Origin: Alicyclobacillus hesperidum | GTDB taxonomy: Bacteria > Bacillota > Bacilli > Alicyclobacillales > Alicyclobacillaceae | Direction of reading: 5' to 3' | Assembly (NCBI RefSeq): GCF_900107035.1 | Contig: NZ_FNOJ01000003.1 | Span: forward strand, 186,001-250,000 | Length of the DNA stretch: 64,000 nucleotides | Shown here: positions 9,055-17,804 of the stretch, piece by piece | How positions within the stretch are numbered: the stretch's first letter is position 1 | Layout of the letters: every line of letters begins with the position of its first letter | The notes under the pieces: model-generated | What the model saw: the letters and a program-made list of their open reading frames with translations, nothing else | What the model was told of the DNA's origin: nothing | Database searches by the model: none | Program-made: the position numbers and the translations under genes

Positions 9055-10170
9055 TCAGGTGCTTACGGTTACCAACTTGCCTCCCTCTTCCGCCGACGTC
9101 CGCATCGCATCGACGAGCCGCTCGGCAGCCAAGGCTTCGTGGAATGTCGGCACAGGATAAGCAATCTCCTCACCTGCCGCGCGCAGTGCAAAGACCGCAA
9201 TACTGACGGCGTGCGCGTTTAAGTGCGCCGTCTGCGCAAATTTGGCCGGCATCGGTGCAAGCACCGGATGCGAGTCCAGCGTAGGCCCTGACAAAGGTTC
9301 GCCAGCCGGCGACCAAATCTCGGCCCTCGCCTCGCGATCCAGCGGTATGTACAGCACGCCGCCCTCGCATACGATCTCGATGCCATCGCGCTCCCGTCCC
9401 ACGTGAACGCGCGAGACCTCAAGTGTACCGACTGCGCCCGATTGCATGTCGAGCCTTGCCAAGGCCCAGTCATCAACCGTCACCGCCTCGCTTCCTCGCG
9501 AACCCGGACGACTTGACACAAATGTGCGCAACTCCGCCGCAAGTCTTTGAACCGGGCCAAGCAGGTGCAACAAAAGATCGATTAAGTGCACACCGAGATC
9601 GGTAAGAGCTCCCCCACCCGCTTGCGCTTGGCGCAGGCGCCACGCCATCGGGCGGTTGGGGTCTAGATAACCCCCATGGAGCAGTTCGGCGCGAAACGTG
9701 AGAACTCGCCCGAGGCGGCCACTGCGTAACCAATGGTAGGCATCGATCACCGCCGGATGAAAACGGTACATAAGCGCAACTTGATGAACAACCCCTGCCG
9801 CCTCAACCATCTCTGCCATGCGCCGAGACTCGTCGAGAAAGCCGCTTAAAGGTTTTTCACAGTACACGGCGAGGCGATTCTGTAGCGCACTGGCGAGTGC
9901 AGCCATATGGGCGTCGTTGGGCGATGCTATGGACACAGCATCCAAATCTTCACGCAAAAACGCGTGCACGTCGTCCGTCACCGTACGAAACGTTTGCCTT
10001 GCCAGCGCAGCAACGGGTGAAGCGAGATCGTGCACTACAGCTGTATCCCATACGATGTGTGGGCAAGGCCTGGAACTTGCGAGATTGAGTTGACTGGCAA
10101 GCACATGCGTACGGCCAATAAAGCCGTAGCCGTGCAAACCCATGCGCAGCTGCCGATACGATTTCGTCAA
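9055..10170 (-). CDS. Gfo/Idh/MocA family oxidoreductase
   Basis: A 371-residue Rossmann dehydrogenase with GLHGYGFIGRTH near the N-terminus for NAD(P) binding, the conserved EKPLSGFLDE block (catalytic Lys region), and GGGALTDLGVHLIDLLLHL typical of the C-terminal domain. The family acts on sugars and inositols. I take TTG at 10170 as the start because GAGGTGATCAC stands directly in front; the next ATG lies 9 codons in and would cut into the Rossmann strand. It follows gluQ by only 9 bases and precedes the aldehyde dehydrogenase, so the three are probably co-transcribed. Confidence 0.88.
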   Translation of the reverse strand: MTKSYRQLRMGLHGYGFIGRTHVLASQLNLASSRPCPHIVWDTAVVHDLASPVAALARQTFRTVTDDVHAFLREDLDAVSIASPNDAHMAALASALQNRLAVYCEKPLSGFLDESRRMAEMVEAAGVVHQVALMYRFHPAVIDAYHWLRSGRLGRVLTFRAELLHGGYLDPNRPMAWRLRQAQAGGGALTDLGVHLIDLLLHLLGPVQRLAAELRTFVSSRPGSRGSEAVTVDDWALARLDMQSGAVGTLEVSRVHVGRERDGIEIVCEGGVLYIPLDREARAEIWSPAGEPLSGPTLDSHPVLAPMPAKFAQTAHLNAHAVSIAVFALRAAGEEIAYPVPTFHEALAAERLVDAMRTSAEEGGKLVTVST

Positions 10171-10179
10171 GTGATCACC

Positions 10180-11145
10180 TCAATGGGGTTGCAGATAAGA
10201 TTGATGCTCAGCAGTCCACACGATATCTGACACAGGCAGCTTTGCCATCTGAAAACGAGGTATGAGTGCGTATGGACGGATCGGCTCAGGGCGCTCAAGC
10301 AAACCGGCCAGATGCGCCAACAGGCCAACGACGCGCTCTGGCGCGACGCCTATAGAGCGCAGGGCAAAAAGCGTCAAATCGCCATCTCGCTTCGACAGCC
10401 TGCGCCCGCCTTCGTCGACGATGAGCGGTACATGCGCATAGGCGGGTGGTGGTAGCTTGAAGGCCTCGTAAAGGAAGCCTTGGCGCAATGTCGACGCAAG
10501 TAAGTCGCGCCCGCGCAACACGTCCGTCACCTCCATTTCGGCGTCATCGACGACGACCGCCAACTGATACGAGACGACGCCGTCCGCCCGCCACACGACG
10601 AAATCTCCGCCGTCACTCGGCCGCCCTACTTGGCATCCACGAACGAGATCGACAAACGAAACCGTAACCTCGGCTGGTACTTGCAGCCGCAACGATGGCG
10701 ACTTTTGCTCGGCGCGATGCTGGCGCTCACTTGCCGACAGCAGCCGACAACGTCCATCGTAACGTGGCTCATCGCCAAACCATCCATGAGGCGCGGATGC
10801 AATGGCCGCAATGTCCGCTCGACTGCAAAAACACGGGTAGGTCAGACCGCGTTCGGTCAATTTGGCCATGGCCTGTTCGTAGCGGGCCATCCGCTGACTT
10901 TGCACGTACGGGGCATGGGGGCCACCCACGTCGGGGCCCTCGTCCCAATCTAGGCCAAGCCAACGCAAGTCACTTACAATCTGTTCGACAAAGTGGGTGC
11001 GCGAGCGGCCGCGGTCCAAATCCTCGATGCGTAAAATAAAACCTCCGTTTGCGGATCGCATCTGTAGCCAGGCAAGCAAGGCGACAAAGGCATTGCCCAC
11101 ATGCATAAGTCCTGTGGGACTCGGTGCAAAACGGCCTCTCTGCAT
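10180..11145 (-). CDS. gluQ: Glutamyl-Q tRNA(Asp) synthetase
   Basis: A 321-residue paralogue of the catalytic half of GluRS without an anticodon-binding domain, the hallmark of GluQ-RS, which attaches glutamate to queuosine in tRNA(Asp). It shows the class I HIGH-like HVGN in RFAPSPTGLMHVGNAF, the EDLDRGR block, cysteines in CFCSRAD and YDGRCR that form a zinc site in this family, and the KMSKS-like RLSKRDGD. GAGGTGAA precedes the ATG. Confidence 0.93.
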   Translation of the reverse strand: MQRGRFAPSPTGLMHVGNAFVALLAWLQMRSANGGFILRIEDLDRGRSRTHFVEQIVSDLRWLGLDWDEGPDVGGPHAPYVQSQRMARYEQAMAKLTERGLTYPCFCSRADIAAIASAPHGWFGDEPRYDGRCRLLSASERQHRAEQKSPSLRLQVPAEVTVSFVDLVRGCQVGRPSDGGDFVVWRADGVVSYQLAVVVDDAEMEVTDVLRGRDLLASTLRQGFLYEAFKLPPPAYAHVPLIVDEGGRRLSKRDGDLTLFALRSIGVAPERVVGLLAHLAGLLERPEPIRPYALIPRFQMAKLPVSDIVWTAEHQSYLQPH

Positions 11146-11351
11146 TTACCGTTCACCTCGCCAAGCAAAGCGTCATTTTTATGGTAGCAAAAAATGATCG
11201 AGATACCGAATGGGCGATAAGCAGGATTTCCATCGTGTGAGCGCTAACATGTGTTCATGACATACTGGGATTCGACCTCTGTGGTAGGTCGTGGAATGAG
11301 ATTCATAGGTTTGAAACGTAGTGGCCCACCGACGGGAAAGGAGAACGACCG

Positions 11352-12626
11352 ATGAAACCGACCCGAGTTCGTCGCTGGCTCATCTCGCGCAGGGATCCTG
11401 TGCAACGGCTGGGTATTGTTGTGATCCTTCTTGGGGCCATCGTGGCTGTCGGCACAGATATGCATGCCAACTTCGCCAAAAAGGGGCCGAGTCTACCTGA
11501 CGAACTTGCAAAAGCAGTCACACCCGGGAAAAAAGCACCCCGTACACAGGGATCCGCGCTGCCAGGCCTTCATGTGTCCCCGTCCATCCCTACCTCCGTC
11601 TGCACCGCGACTAGTTCCGAAGCATTCACTGCGACGGCCTTGTTGCCTTGGACGAACGGCCAATGGGCAGTGTCCGGGAACACGTGGTATCGCGAGGACG
11701 ATGACCTCACATGGCGCAATGTAACACCGCCTACTGTCGTCTCCTCGGACGCCATCGTGACGGCATGCGGATTTGATAGCCAAAACATAGGGGTCGTCGC
11801 GACACTGCAAAACGGTGTCACCACCATATACAGCACCAACGACGGAGGCAATACGTGGGTTGCGGCGAACCTGCCTGCCGCCGGGGAAGTTGTCCGACAG
11901 GTCGACATGGTCAACGCCCACGTCGGATATGCGTATGCCGAGGACGGCAGTCTGTTTTCCCTTTGGGAAACCGTGAACGGTGGCCAGAACTGGGTGACCA
12001 CTCTGAGCGGGACAAACCCACTGGCAACTGTAAACCCCTGGTTTCCAAGTACACCCCAAGCGATCTCGTTTTCGAGCGCCGCCGTGGGTTATCGCTGGTC
12101 ATCGCCGACATCCATTGCGTATACGACCAACGCAGGGAGTTCGTGGTCGAGCGAGCTACCACAGCTATCACTCCCGAATGGCACAGCCGCATTGACGAAT
12201 ATCCATTGGACGGAGTTGCCGCAGTTCTTCGGAAACGTCGGCATCTGGGCTCTCGAGGCAAGCATCGCCAGCAAGCGCGTCTACATCATCTATAGGAGTT
12301 CCGATGGCGGAGTTTCCTGGAGCCCTGTCGCAGTGGAGCGGTGGACCCCTGGCGTCGCCCTTCATTTCGTCACGCCGCAAACGGGCTGGGCCATCGATCC
12401 GAAACAAAACAAAGTGTTCACAACGGACAATGGAGGGGACACATGGAAATCAGTTGGATCGTCGATTCGCGTTTCATCGCTCATCGACGTTCAACCCATC
12501 TCAACCTCGCAGGCATACGCGATCGAAATTCTGAAGAGTGGTTCCATCCGTTGGATGGTCACGACTGATGGAGGAGAATCCTGGAGCGCAACGACTTATC
12601 CTTTTCCCATCCATTGCACACCCTAA
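11352..12626 (+). CDS. Membrane-anchored Asp-box (BNR/YCF48-like) repeat protein
   Basis: A 424-residue protein. After a basic N-terminus a single hydrophobic segment (about residues 20-36, IVVILLGAIVAVG) acts as signal anchor. The outer part contains seven Asp-box type repeats (DDLTW, DGGNTW, NGGQNW, NAGSSW, DGGVSW, NGGDTW, DGGESW), suggesting a seven-bladed propeller. GAAAGGAGAACGACC precedes the ATG. It shares its repeat architecture with the lipoprotein at 4924 but uses a membrane anchor instead of a lipobox. No catalytic motif was recognised; function unknown. Confidence 0.8.
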   Translation: MKPTRVRRWLISRRDPVQRLGIVVILLGAIVAVGTDMHANFAKKGPSLPDELAKAVTPGKKAPRTQGSALPGLHVSPSIPTSVCTATSSEAFTATALLPWTNGQWAVSGNTWYREDDDLTWRNVTPPTVVSSDAIVTACGFDSQNIGVVATLQNGVTTIYSTNDGGNTWVAANLPAAGEVVRQVDMVNAHVGYAYAEDGSLFSLWETVNGGQNWVTTLSGTNPLATVNPWFPSTPQAISFSSAAVGYRWSSPTSIAYTTNAGSSWSSELPQLSLPNGTAALTNIHWTELPQFFGNVGIWALEASIASKRVYIIYRSSDGGVSWSPVAVERWTPGVALHFVTPQTGWAIDPKQNKVFTTDNGGDTWKSVGSSIRVSSLIDVQPISTSQAYAIEILKSGSIRWMVTTDGGESWSATTYPFPIHCTP

Positions 12627-12669
12627 TTTGCACGACGACAACGTCTTACCGTTTGGGGGCAGGATGACC

Positions 12670-13389
12670 ATGATGAGTTTTCGGGGCTTGTTCCGTGTAA
12701 GCTGGGTGATGGAGCAGACATGGCAACACCTGTTGTTTGCGCATTGGCCTGTCGCAGCAAGGCACATTCAACCGCTTTTGCCGGTGGGTCTAGAGGTCGA
12801 CACGTATGACGGGACGGCTTGGGTCAGCGCCATCCCCTTTTATGTCACTCGCATGCATCTGCGTGGGTTGCCGACCTTACCTGGCTTGGCCGACTTCCCC
12901 GAATGTAACCTCCGCACGTATGTGACGTACCGTGGCACACCGGGCGTCTATTTTTTTCGATTGGATGCCGGACATGTTTTTGTGCCATCGCTCGCTCGGA
13001 TTGGCTTTCACGTACCGTATCAATATGCCAGGTTTTATTTTTCCTCAACACATCAACAGACCATCTGTAGGTTCCACGCAAATGGCCACCTGCATCGAGG
13101 TGGCCTTGCGTGTACGTACCAACCCATTCCGACCGCTGAGCCATTCACGCCAAGTGGCGGATCGCTCGAAGCATGGCTGGTCAACCGATTTCACTTATTT
13201 ACATATTGGCATGAAAGACTATGGCGAGGCGATCTCGCCCACAGTCCATGGCAACTCCGCAAAGCGCGATGGCGCCTTGAACACAACAGCCTGTTTACGC
13301 CTTTCGGGTTCGCACCGCTGGCGCCAGAGCCCTTGCTTTTTACCGCACAACCCATTACCGCTCGCATTTGGCCGCTCATCCCTGCATGA
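12670..13389 (+). CDS. DUF2071 family protein (YqjF-like)
   Basis: About 239 residues with the DUF2071 signature: an early WQHLLFAHWPV block, then ARHIQPLLPVGLEVDTYDGTAWVSAIPF, NLRTYVTYRGTPGVYFFRLDAG and a C-terminal CLFTPFG/PLLFTAQP-like end. The function of this family is unknown; Bacillus YqjF belongs to it. Start is ambiguous among ATGs at 12664, 12670 and 12673; 12670 gives the best spacing to CAGGA. It lies 43 bases after the Asp-box gene and may share its transcript. Confidence 0.82.
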   Translation: MMSFRGLFRVSWVMEQTWQHLLFAHWPVAARHIQPLLPVGLEVDTYDGTAWVSAIPFYVTRMHLRGLPTLPGLADFPECNLRTYVTYRGTPGVYFFRLDAGHVFVPSLARIGFHVPYQYARFYFSSTHQQTICRFHANGHLHRGGLACTYQPIPTAEPFTPSGGSLEAWLVNRFHLFTYWHERLWRGDLAHSPWQLRKARWRLEHNSLFTPFGFAPLAPEPLLFTAQPITARIWPLIPA

Positions 13390-13410
13390 TTCGCGGCCTC
13401 CGTAACGGTG

Positions 13411-13866
13411 TCAACCGTCGACCTGCGTCGCCGCGTGAATCTTCCCAAGCAGCGTTCGAATATCGGTGAGCAGTCCCTCGACGTCGGAAATCGTGAGATT
13501 GTGTACGCGCGAAAGAACACATTCGGGTACGTCCGCAACCCGTTGACGCAGGGACTTCCCGCTTTCAGTCAGAGAAACGTAAACCTTCCGCTCGTCGTCC
13601 TCAGCCCGACGCCGATGCACCAGCCCCGACTCTTGCATGCGTTTGAGCAGTGGCGTCAAGGTCCCGGAGTCTAAATACAGTCGTTCGCCAAGCGACTTGA
13701 CGGTGCATTCCCCTAGTTCGAACAAGGCGACCAACACGAGATACTGCGGGAATGTGAGTCCATGCGGCTCTAGCAGCGGCCGATACAACTTCATCGTCTC
13801 GCGCGAACACGCGTAAATGGTAAAACAAAGGTGATCGTCAAGCTTGACAAACGGTTTGTCAGACAT
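13411..13866 (-). CDS. ohrR: MarR-family organic-peroxide repressor OhrR
   Basis: A 151-residue winged-helix regulator from ATG 13866, with GGAGGAAG upstream. The segment LDDHLCFTIYACSRE, QYLVLVALFELGE, LYLDSGTLTPLLKRM and RRRAEDDERKVYVSLTE match Bacillus OhrR closely. Cys14 corresponds to the peroxide-sensing cysteine. A second cysteine, Cys20, sits one helical turn further, where I recall serine in the B. subtilis protein. OhrR normally represses an adjacent ohr peroxidase gene, but no OsmC/Ohr gene is visible here. It lies 56 bases after sat on the same strand. Confidence 0.85.
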   Translation of the reverse strand: MSDKPFVKLDDHLCFTIYACSRETMKLYRPLLEPHGLTFPQYLVLVALFELGECTVKSLGERLYLDSGTLTPLLKRMQESGLVHRRRAEDDERKVYVSLTESGKSLRQRVADVPECVLSRVHNLTISDVEGLLTDIRTLLGKIHAATQVDG

Positions 13867-13922
13867 GTACTTCCTCCGTCCGGGAAGGAACCGGCCATGC
13901 AGACCGGTCAAACCTTGGGCCG

Positions 13923-15083
13923 TCAGGCCTGTTTTGAGTAGTATTCCATGAGTACCTTTACAACCTCAGGGCGGCTGAACTCCGGCGGCGGAGCGATGCC
14001 CTCTCGCAACATCTGCCGCACCTTGGTGCCGGACAGGATGACGTGATCCTCGTCGCCATGTGGGCAGGTTTTGGGCGTGGCCATTCCCCCACAACGCTTG
14101 CAGTAGAATGAATGCTCAAAGAACAATGGCGTGATTCCCAACTCCGCAAAATCGAAGTGATCAAAGATCCGCTGAGCGTCGTACGTACCGTAGTAATTGC
14201 CAACACCGGCGTGATCGCGCCCGACGATGAAGTGTGTGCAACCAAAGTTGCGACGGACCAGCGCGTGCATGACCGCTTCGCGCGGGCCGGCATAACGCAT
14301 CGCGGCTTTGTAGACGCCAAAGAAGACGCGGTTTTGCGGATAGTAGTGCTCAAGGATGGCCTTGTAAGCGCGCAAGCGCACATCGGCCGGCACATCGTCC
14401 GCTTTCGTCGGGCCGACTAACGGATTGAGATACAGCCCGTCGACAGTCTCCAATGCGACCTTTTGAATGTATTCATGCGCACGGTGAACGGGATTTCTCG
14501 TTTGAAATCCGACAATTGTCTTCCATCCACGTTCCGCGAAGGCGGCGCGAACTTGTTGCGGCGTGTAGAAGTGGTTCGAAAACTCATCGATCCGTTCGTC
14601 AGCAAACACCTGTACAGAGCCGCCGAGATAGACAGATCCTCGCTCATAGACGCGACGAACCCCCGGGTGGGCGTCCTCCTTCGTGCGATACACCATTTCC
14701 GCCTCGTGCTCGAGGTTCGGGCGATACATATGCTCGACGCGCATCGCCGCACAGATGACCCCGTCCGGGCGCACGAGGGCAATTTCGTCGTCCAAGTGAA
14801 TGTCTTTCGCCTGCTCCTCCGAGACCGGAAGTGCAACAGGAATCGACCAGATCGATCCGCTTTCGAGTCGCATCGATTCGACGACACTCAAATAGTCCCG
14901 CTCAGACATAAAACCCGTGAGCGGACTGAATGCGCCAATCCCCAATTGATACACATCAGAAACAGCCACTTCATCAAGGACAACCTGCTTCTTTGCATTC
15001 AGGCTGGCCCGCTTGTCCGCAACCGCTTCTGGAGCGACCATCAAATTCACCAGTTGAACGCTGGCTCCGCTTGAACCTGCCAC
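13923..15083 (-). CDS. sat: ATP sulfurylase (sulfate adenylyltransferase)
   Basis: A 386-residue enzyme making adenosine 5'-phosphosulfate from sulfate and ATP. It shows the [10 protein letters not shown] catalytic loop at about 194-203, the [17 protein letters not shown] block, and a zinc-like [16 protein letters not shown] segment near the C-terminus as in bacterial and archaeal Sat without a kinase domain. The start is GTG 15083 behind AAAGGAGGCACATAA. No cysH or cysC lies next to it in the window, so the rest of the pathway must be encoded elsewhere. Confidence 0.95.
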   Translation of the reverse strand: MAGSSGASVQLVNLMVAPEAVADKRASLNAKKQVVLDEVAVSDVYQLGIGAFSPLTGFMSERDYLSVVESMRLESGSIWSIPVALPVSEEQAKDIHLDDEIALVRPDGVICAAMRVEHMYRPNLEHEAEMVYRTKEDAHPGVRRVYERGSVYLGGSVQVFADERIDEFSNHFYTPQQVRAAFAERGWKTIVGFQTRNPVHRAHEYIQKVALETVDGLYLNPLVGPTKADDVPADVRLRAYKAILEHYYPQNRVFFGVYKAAMRYAGPREAVMHALVRRNFGCTHFIVGRDHAGVGNYYGTYDAQRIFDHFDFAELGITPLFFEHSFYCKRCGGMATPKTCPHGDEDHVILSGTKVRQMLREGIAPPPEFSRPEVVKVLMEYYSKQA

Positions 15084-15315
15084 TTATGTGCCTCCTTTAG
15101 TCCTGCCTAATGGGTGCATCGAGTCAGGCCAATCGACCGATGTCCAGCCGACAGCTTCACTCCTTCTTCTATCATCCCACGTTTTTCACGAGCAGACAAG
15201 AAATCTATAAGTATATCGACCGGCAAACTATGATTTTGCCCCCCTCAAAACCCAGAACAAACCATAAAATGTTTAAAAGTGAAACTTTCGGATTATAATA
15301 CAAACGCAAGGGCAC

Positions 15316-15331
15316 GCCTGCCCAAGCAGGC
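15316..15331. terminator. Short hairpin after the HxlR gene
   Basis: GCCTGC-CCAA-GCAGGC forms a compact 6-bp hairpin just downstream of the HxlR-type gene on its strand. No T-run follows, so it is at best a weak terminator. Confidence 0.3.
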
Positions 15332-15340
15332 TTATCTGAT

Positions 15341-15676
15341 TCACAGTCGCCCAGTTCGCTTCAAATGCTCCTCACCCCAACTATGCATCATGTCCAGAAT
15401 GGGACGCAACGAACGACCGTATGGTGAAATGGCATATTCGACGCGCGGCGGAACCTCTGGGTAGACGGTGCGAACGACGATTCCTTCTTGCTCTAACTCG
15501 CGCAGTTGTTTGGTGAGAACGCGCTGCGAGACACCGGGAATTCTGCGCTTGAGCTCAGAGAACCGCATATTGGGTTGCGAAAACAAGTGGTAGAGAATCA
15601 CCATCTTCCACTTGCCGCTGATGACCTGGAGGGTTGATGCCACAAGGCACTCGGATTGCGTCAGATGATTTTCCAC
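15341..15676 (-). CDS. HxlR-family winged-helix regulator
   Basis: About 111 residues. ECLVASTLQVISGKWKMVILYHL, FSELKRRIPGVSQRVLTKQLRELEQEGIV and VEYAISPYGRSLRPIL are the standard HxlR blocks, with the conserved early cysteine that some members (YodB, HypR) use to sense quinones or thiol stress. I prefer GTG 15676 (giving MENHLTQSEC) because AGGGA precedes it and the length matches the family; GTG 15694 is an alternative. It is divergent from yceI, and a near-palindromic element lies in between. Confidence 0.87.
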   Translation of the reverse strand: MENHLTQSECLVASTLQVISGKWKMVILYHLFSQPNMRFSELKRRIPGVSQRVLTKQLRELEQEGIVVRTVYPEVPPRVEYAISPYGRSLRPILDMMHSWGEEHLKRTGRL

Positions 15677-15702
15677 TCGAATATCCCTACCCACTCGATT
15701 AT

Positions 15703-15720
15703 GGTTACTTCAAGTATACC
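15703..15720. promoter_or_regulatory. Candidate HxlR operator between hxlR and yceI
   Basis: GGTTACTTCAAGTATACC is a near-perfect palindrome centred on TACTT-C-AAGTA (15706-15716), 26 bases upstream of the regulator start and in the shared control region with yceI. HxlR regulators such as YodB bind TACT/AGTA-type dyads, so autoregulation and yceI control are plausible. Binding is inference. Confidence 0.5.
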
Positions 15721-15841
15721 ATGGAACTTACAGGTGCGTACTTACCAAACGAACTTTACTGATGAATAATAAGGAATGAACGAAGCGCGGATGATTGTCC
15801 GCTCTATCGCAACGAACTCATGAACAGGGAGGCAACTTCTG

Positions 15842-16372
15842 ATGGCCAAGTCCACATGGAACGTCGATACGAGCCACAGCCACGTCGGCTTTAGCGTCAA
15901 GCACATGATGTTTACCACCGTACGCGGTAGCTTTAAACAGTTCTCAGCAACCGTTGTCGCTGACCCGGAAGACTTGACAAACGCAGAGATTGACTTCACG
16001 GTCGAGACTGCGAGCATCGATACCGGTGACGAAAACCGCGACAATCACCTGCGCAGCGCGGATTTCTTTGATGTGGAGAACCACCCGCAAATCACCTTCC
16101 GCGCAACGGGCACGACCAAAACGGGCACCGATGCTTACGATATGACGGGTGATTTGACCATTCGTGGGGTCACAAAGCCAGTCACCTTCCATGTGACTTA
16201 CGAAGGAACGGGTAAAAACCCATGGGGTGCAGAGGTCGCCGGTTTCAGTGCGACAACCAGCATCAACCGCAAGGATTTTGGTCTTACATGGAACGCGGCA
16301 CTGGAGACGGGTGGGGTCCTCGTGAGCGACCAAGTGAAAATTGAGCTAGAAATCCAGGCCAGCAAGGCATAA
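15842..16372 (+). CDS. YceI family lipocalin-like protein
   Basis: A 176-residue YceI-like protein: it begins WNVDTSHSHVGFSVKHMM, has GDENRDNHLRSADFFDVENHPQITF in the middle and ends with the DFGLTWN motif. The family forms a beta-barrel that binds polyisoprenoid or other long apolar ligands. No signal peptide is present, so this member is cytoplasmic. AGGGAGG precedes the ATG. Divergent arrangement with an HxlR regulator suggests induction by the regulator's ligand. A strong terminator follows. Confidence 0.92.
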   Translation: MAKSTWNVDTSHSHVGFSVKHMMFTTVRGSFKQFSATVVADPEDLTNAEIDFTVETASIDTGDENRDNHLRSADFFDVENHPQITFRATGTTKTGTDAYDMTGDLTIRGVTKPVTFHVTYEGTGKNPWGAEVAGFSATTSINRKDFGLTWNAALETGGVLVSDQVKIELEIQASKA

Positions 16373-16390
16373 ACAGAGTTCTCGCTCATG

Positions 16391-16419
16391 AAAAATCGCC
16401 ACGCGACGTGGCGATTTTT
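16391..16419 (+). terminator. Strong intrinsic terminator after yceI, directly before the next ribosome site
   Basis: A 13-bp perfect stem with a CGA loop (16391-16403 with 16407-16419) ends in TTTTT; the sequence is A/T symmetric, so it can work in both directions. The AAGGAGG of the following UPF0178 gene starts only 8 bases later, so any transcript of that gene must start inside this element or read through it. Confidence 0.85.
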
Positions 16420-16443
16420 CATTTCTTAAGGAGGGCCACGACG

Positions 16444-16929
16444 ATGAACCTCAAGATAATCGTGGCGATTTGGATTGATGCCGATGCCACCCCGCGCTCC
16501 GCCATCGCGATCGCGCGCGAGCTTGCCGCGTCATACGGCGCGATGGTGACCACGGTAAGTTCCATCAACCATCTCCGTGACGAACCAAATCACATCACCG
16601 TCGATGCCGATCCGCAAGCTGCCGATATGACTATCGTGAACCACATCAATCCGAACGTACCAACCGTAGTCGTCACGCAAGATTACGGCCTGGCCGCGCT
16701 CGTACTGGCGAGAGGAGCCGCCGCATTATCGCCAAACGGACTCATCTTTGACGCTGAGAACATTGATAGGTTGCTCGCGAACCGCGCCATAAGCGCTCGT
16801 ATGCGGCGTATGCCACGTTCGATGCGGTCTAAGTTGCGCGGCCCGAAAGCGAGATCGGCAGAGGATGATGCGCGATTCCGCGAAAGCCTCACGCACATTC
16901 TCAAGAAATTGACAGATCGCCATACATAG
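16444..16929 (+). CDS. UPF0178 (YaiI/YqxD, DUF188) family protein
   Basis: A 161-residue protein with an early WIDADATPR motif, DPQAADMTIVNHI and VVTQDYGLAALVLARGAAALSPNG, all typical of the YaiI/YqxD family, which resembles PIN-like nucleases in its acidic residues (several Asp at about 10-15 and 60-85). No biochemical role is established. ATG 16444 has AAGGAGG 9 bases upstream. The C-terminus is strongly basic. Confidence 0.88.
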   Translation: MNLKIIVAIWIDADATPRSAIAIARELAASYGAMVTTVSSINHLRDEPNHITVDADPQAADMTIVNHINPNVPTVVVTQDYGLAALVLARGAAALSPNGLIFDAENIDRLLANRAISARMRRMPRSMRSKLRGPKARSAEDDARFRESLTHILKKLTDRHT

Positions 16930-16997
16930 AAGCCCGCGCTCTCCTAAACTTACATCCCTCTGTGGTAGCATGATAGCAAAGCAAGGAGGCGGATGAT

Positions 16998-17783
16998 TTG
17001 GAGGTTTTGCATTTATCAGACATCACATGGGTACGCGGCAAGCGGACCATCTTGGAACACGTAAATTGGCGCATTCGCGCGAACGAACATTGGGCGCTCC
17101 TTGGCCTGAACGGATCGGGCAAAACGTCGCTGTTACAGATCATCAGCGGTTACCAATGGCCGACACATGGCAGCGTGACCGTACTTGGAATGCGATACGG
17201 CAGCGTGGATGTCCGCGAGGTGCGAAAACACATCGGCTGGGTGAGCAGTGCCATCGCCAGTCGCTTTGAGGCCGACGCCAGCTTTGATAAGGCTTACGAG
17301 ATCGTCATCAGCGGCAGGTACGGTTCCATCGGCTTATGGCAGCCGCCCACGGACGAAGATCGCCAGGATGCCTTACATGCACTTGAACAGGTTTCACTTT
17401 TGCACTTGGCCGAAGCACCGTTCAACACGCTATCACAAGGCGAGCGTCAACGTCTGCTCATCGCACGCGCGTTTATGGCAAAACCCAAGCTACTCGTTCT
17501 CGACGAGCCGTGTACAGGGCTCGATATACGCGCACGCGAACTTTTGCTTTCGTCGCTCGAACGCACGCAGAACAATGGCGAGGGACCCACGATCATCTAC
17601 GTCACGCATCACGTCGAAGAAATCCTTCCCTTTATCTCGCACGCCCTCGTGATGGATGAAGGGCGTGTCGCCGCATCCGGAGCAAAACAGGCCGTACTGA
17701 CCGACGACGTGTTACGGAACGCATTTCACGTCGATGTCCGCACGACCTGGGAGAATCAGCGGGTTTGGTTAACCGTGCGCTAA
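16998..17783 (+). CDS. Stand-alone ABC ATPase (YlmA/ModF-like)
   Basis: A 261-residue single nucleotide-binding domain: Walker A GLNGSGKTS (about 36-44), signature LSQGERQRLLIARA, Walker B LLVLDEPCTGLD and an H-loop VTHH. No permease or binding protein is adjacent, as for YlmA/ModF-type orphan ATPases whose partner and substrate are unclear. The start is TTG 16998 behind AAGGAGG with 8 bases of spacing; the nearby ATG at 16993 is out of frame. It converges on cshA with only 21 bases between stops. Confidence 0.87.
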   Translation: MEVLHLSDITWVRGKRTILEHVNWRIRANEHWALLGLNGSGKTSLLQIISGYQWPTHGSVTVLGMRYGSVDVREVRKHIGWVSSAIASRFEADASFDKAYEIVISGRYGSIGLWQPPTDEDRQDALHALEQVSLLHLAEAPFNTLSQGERQRLLIARAFMAKPKLLVLDEPCTGLDIRARELLLSSLERTQNNGEGPTIIYVTHHVEEILPFISHALVMDEGRVAASGAKQAVLTDDVLRNAFHVDVRTTWENQRVWLTVR

Positions 17784-17804
17784 TCTACAAGTTGGTCACC
17801 GCAT

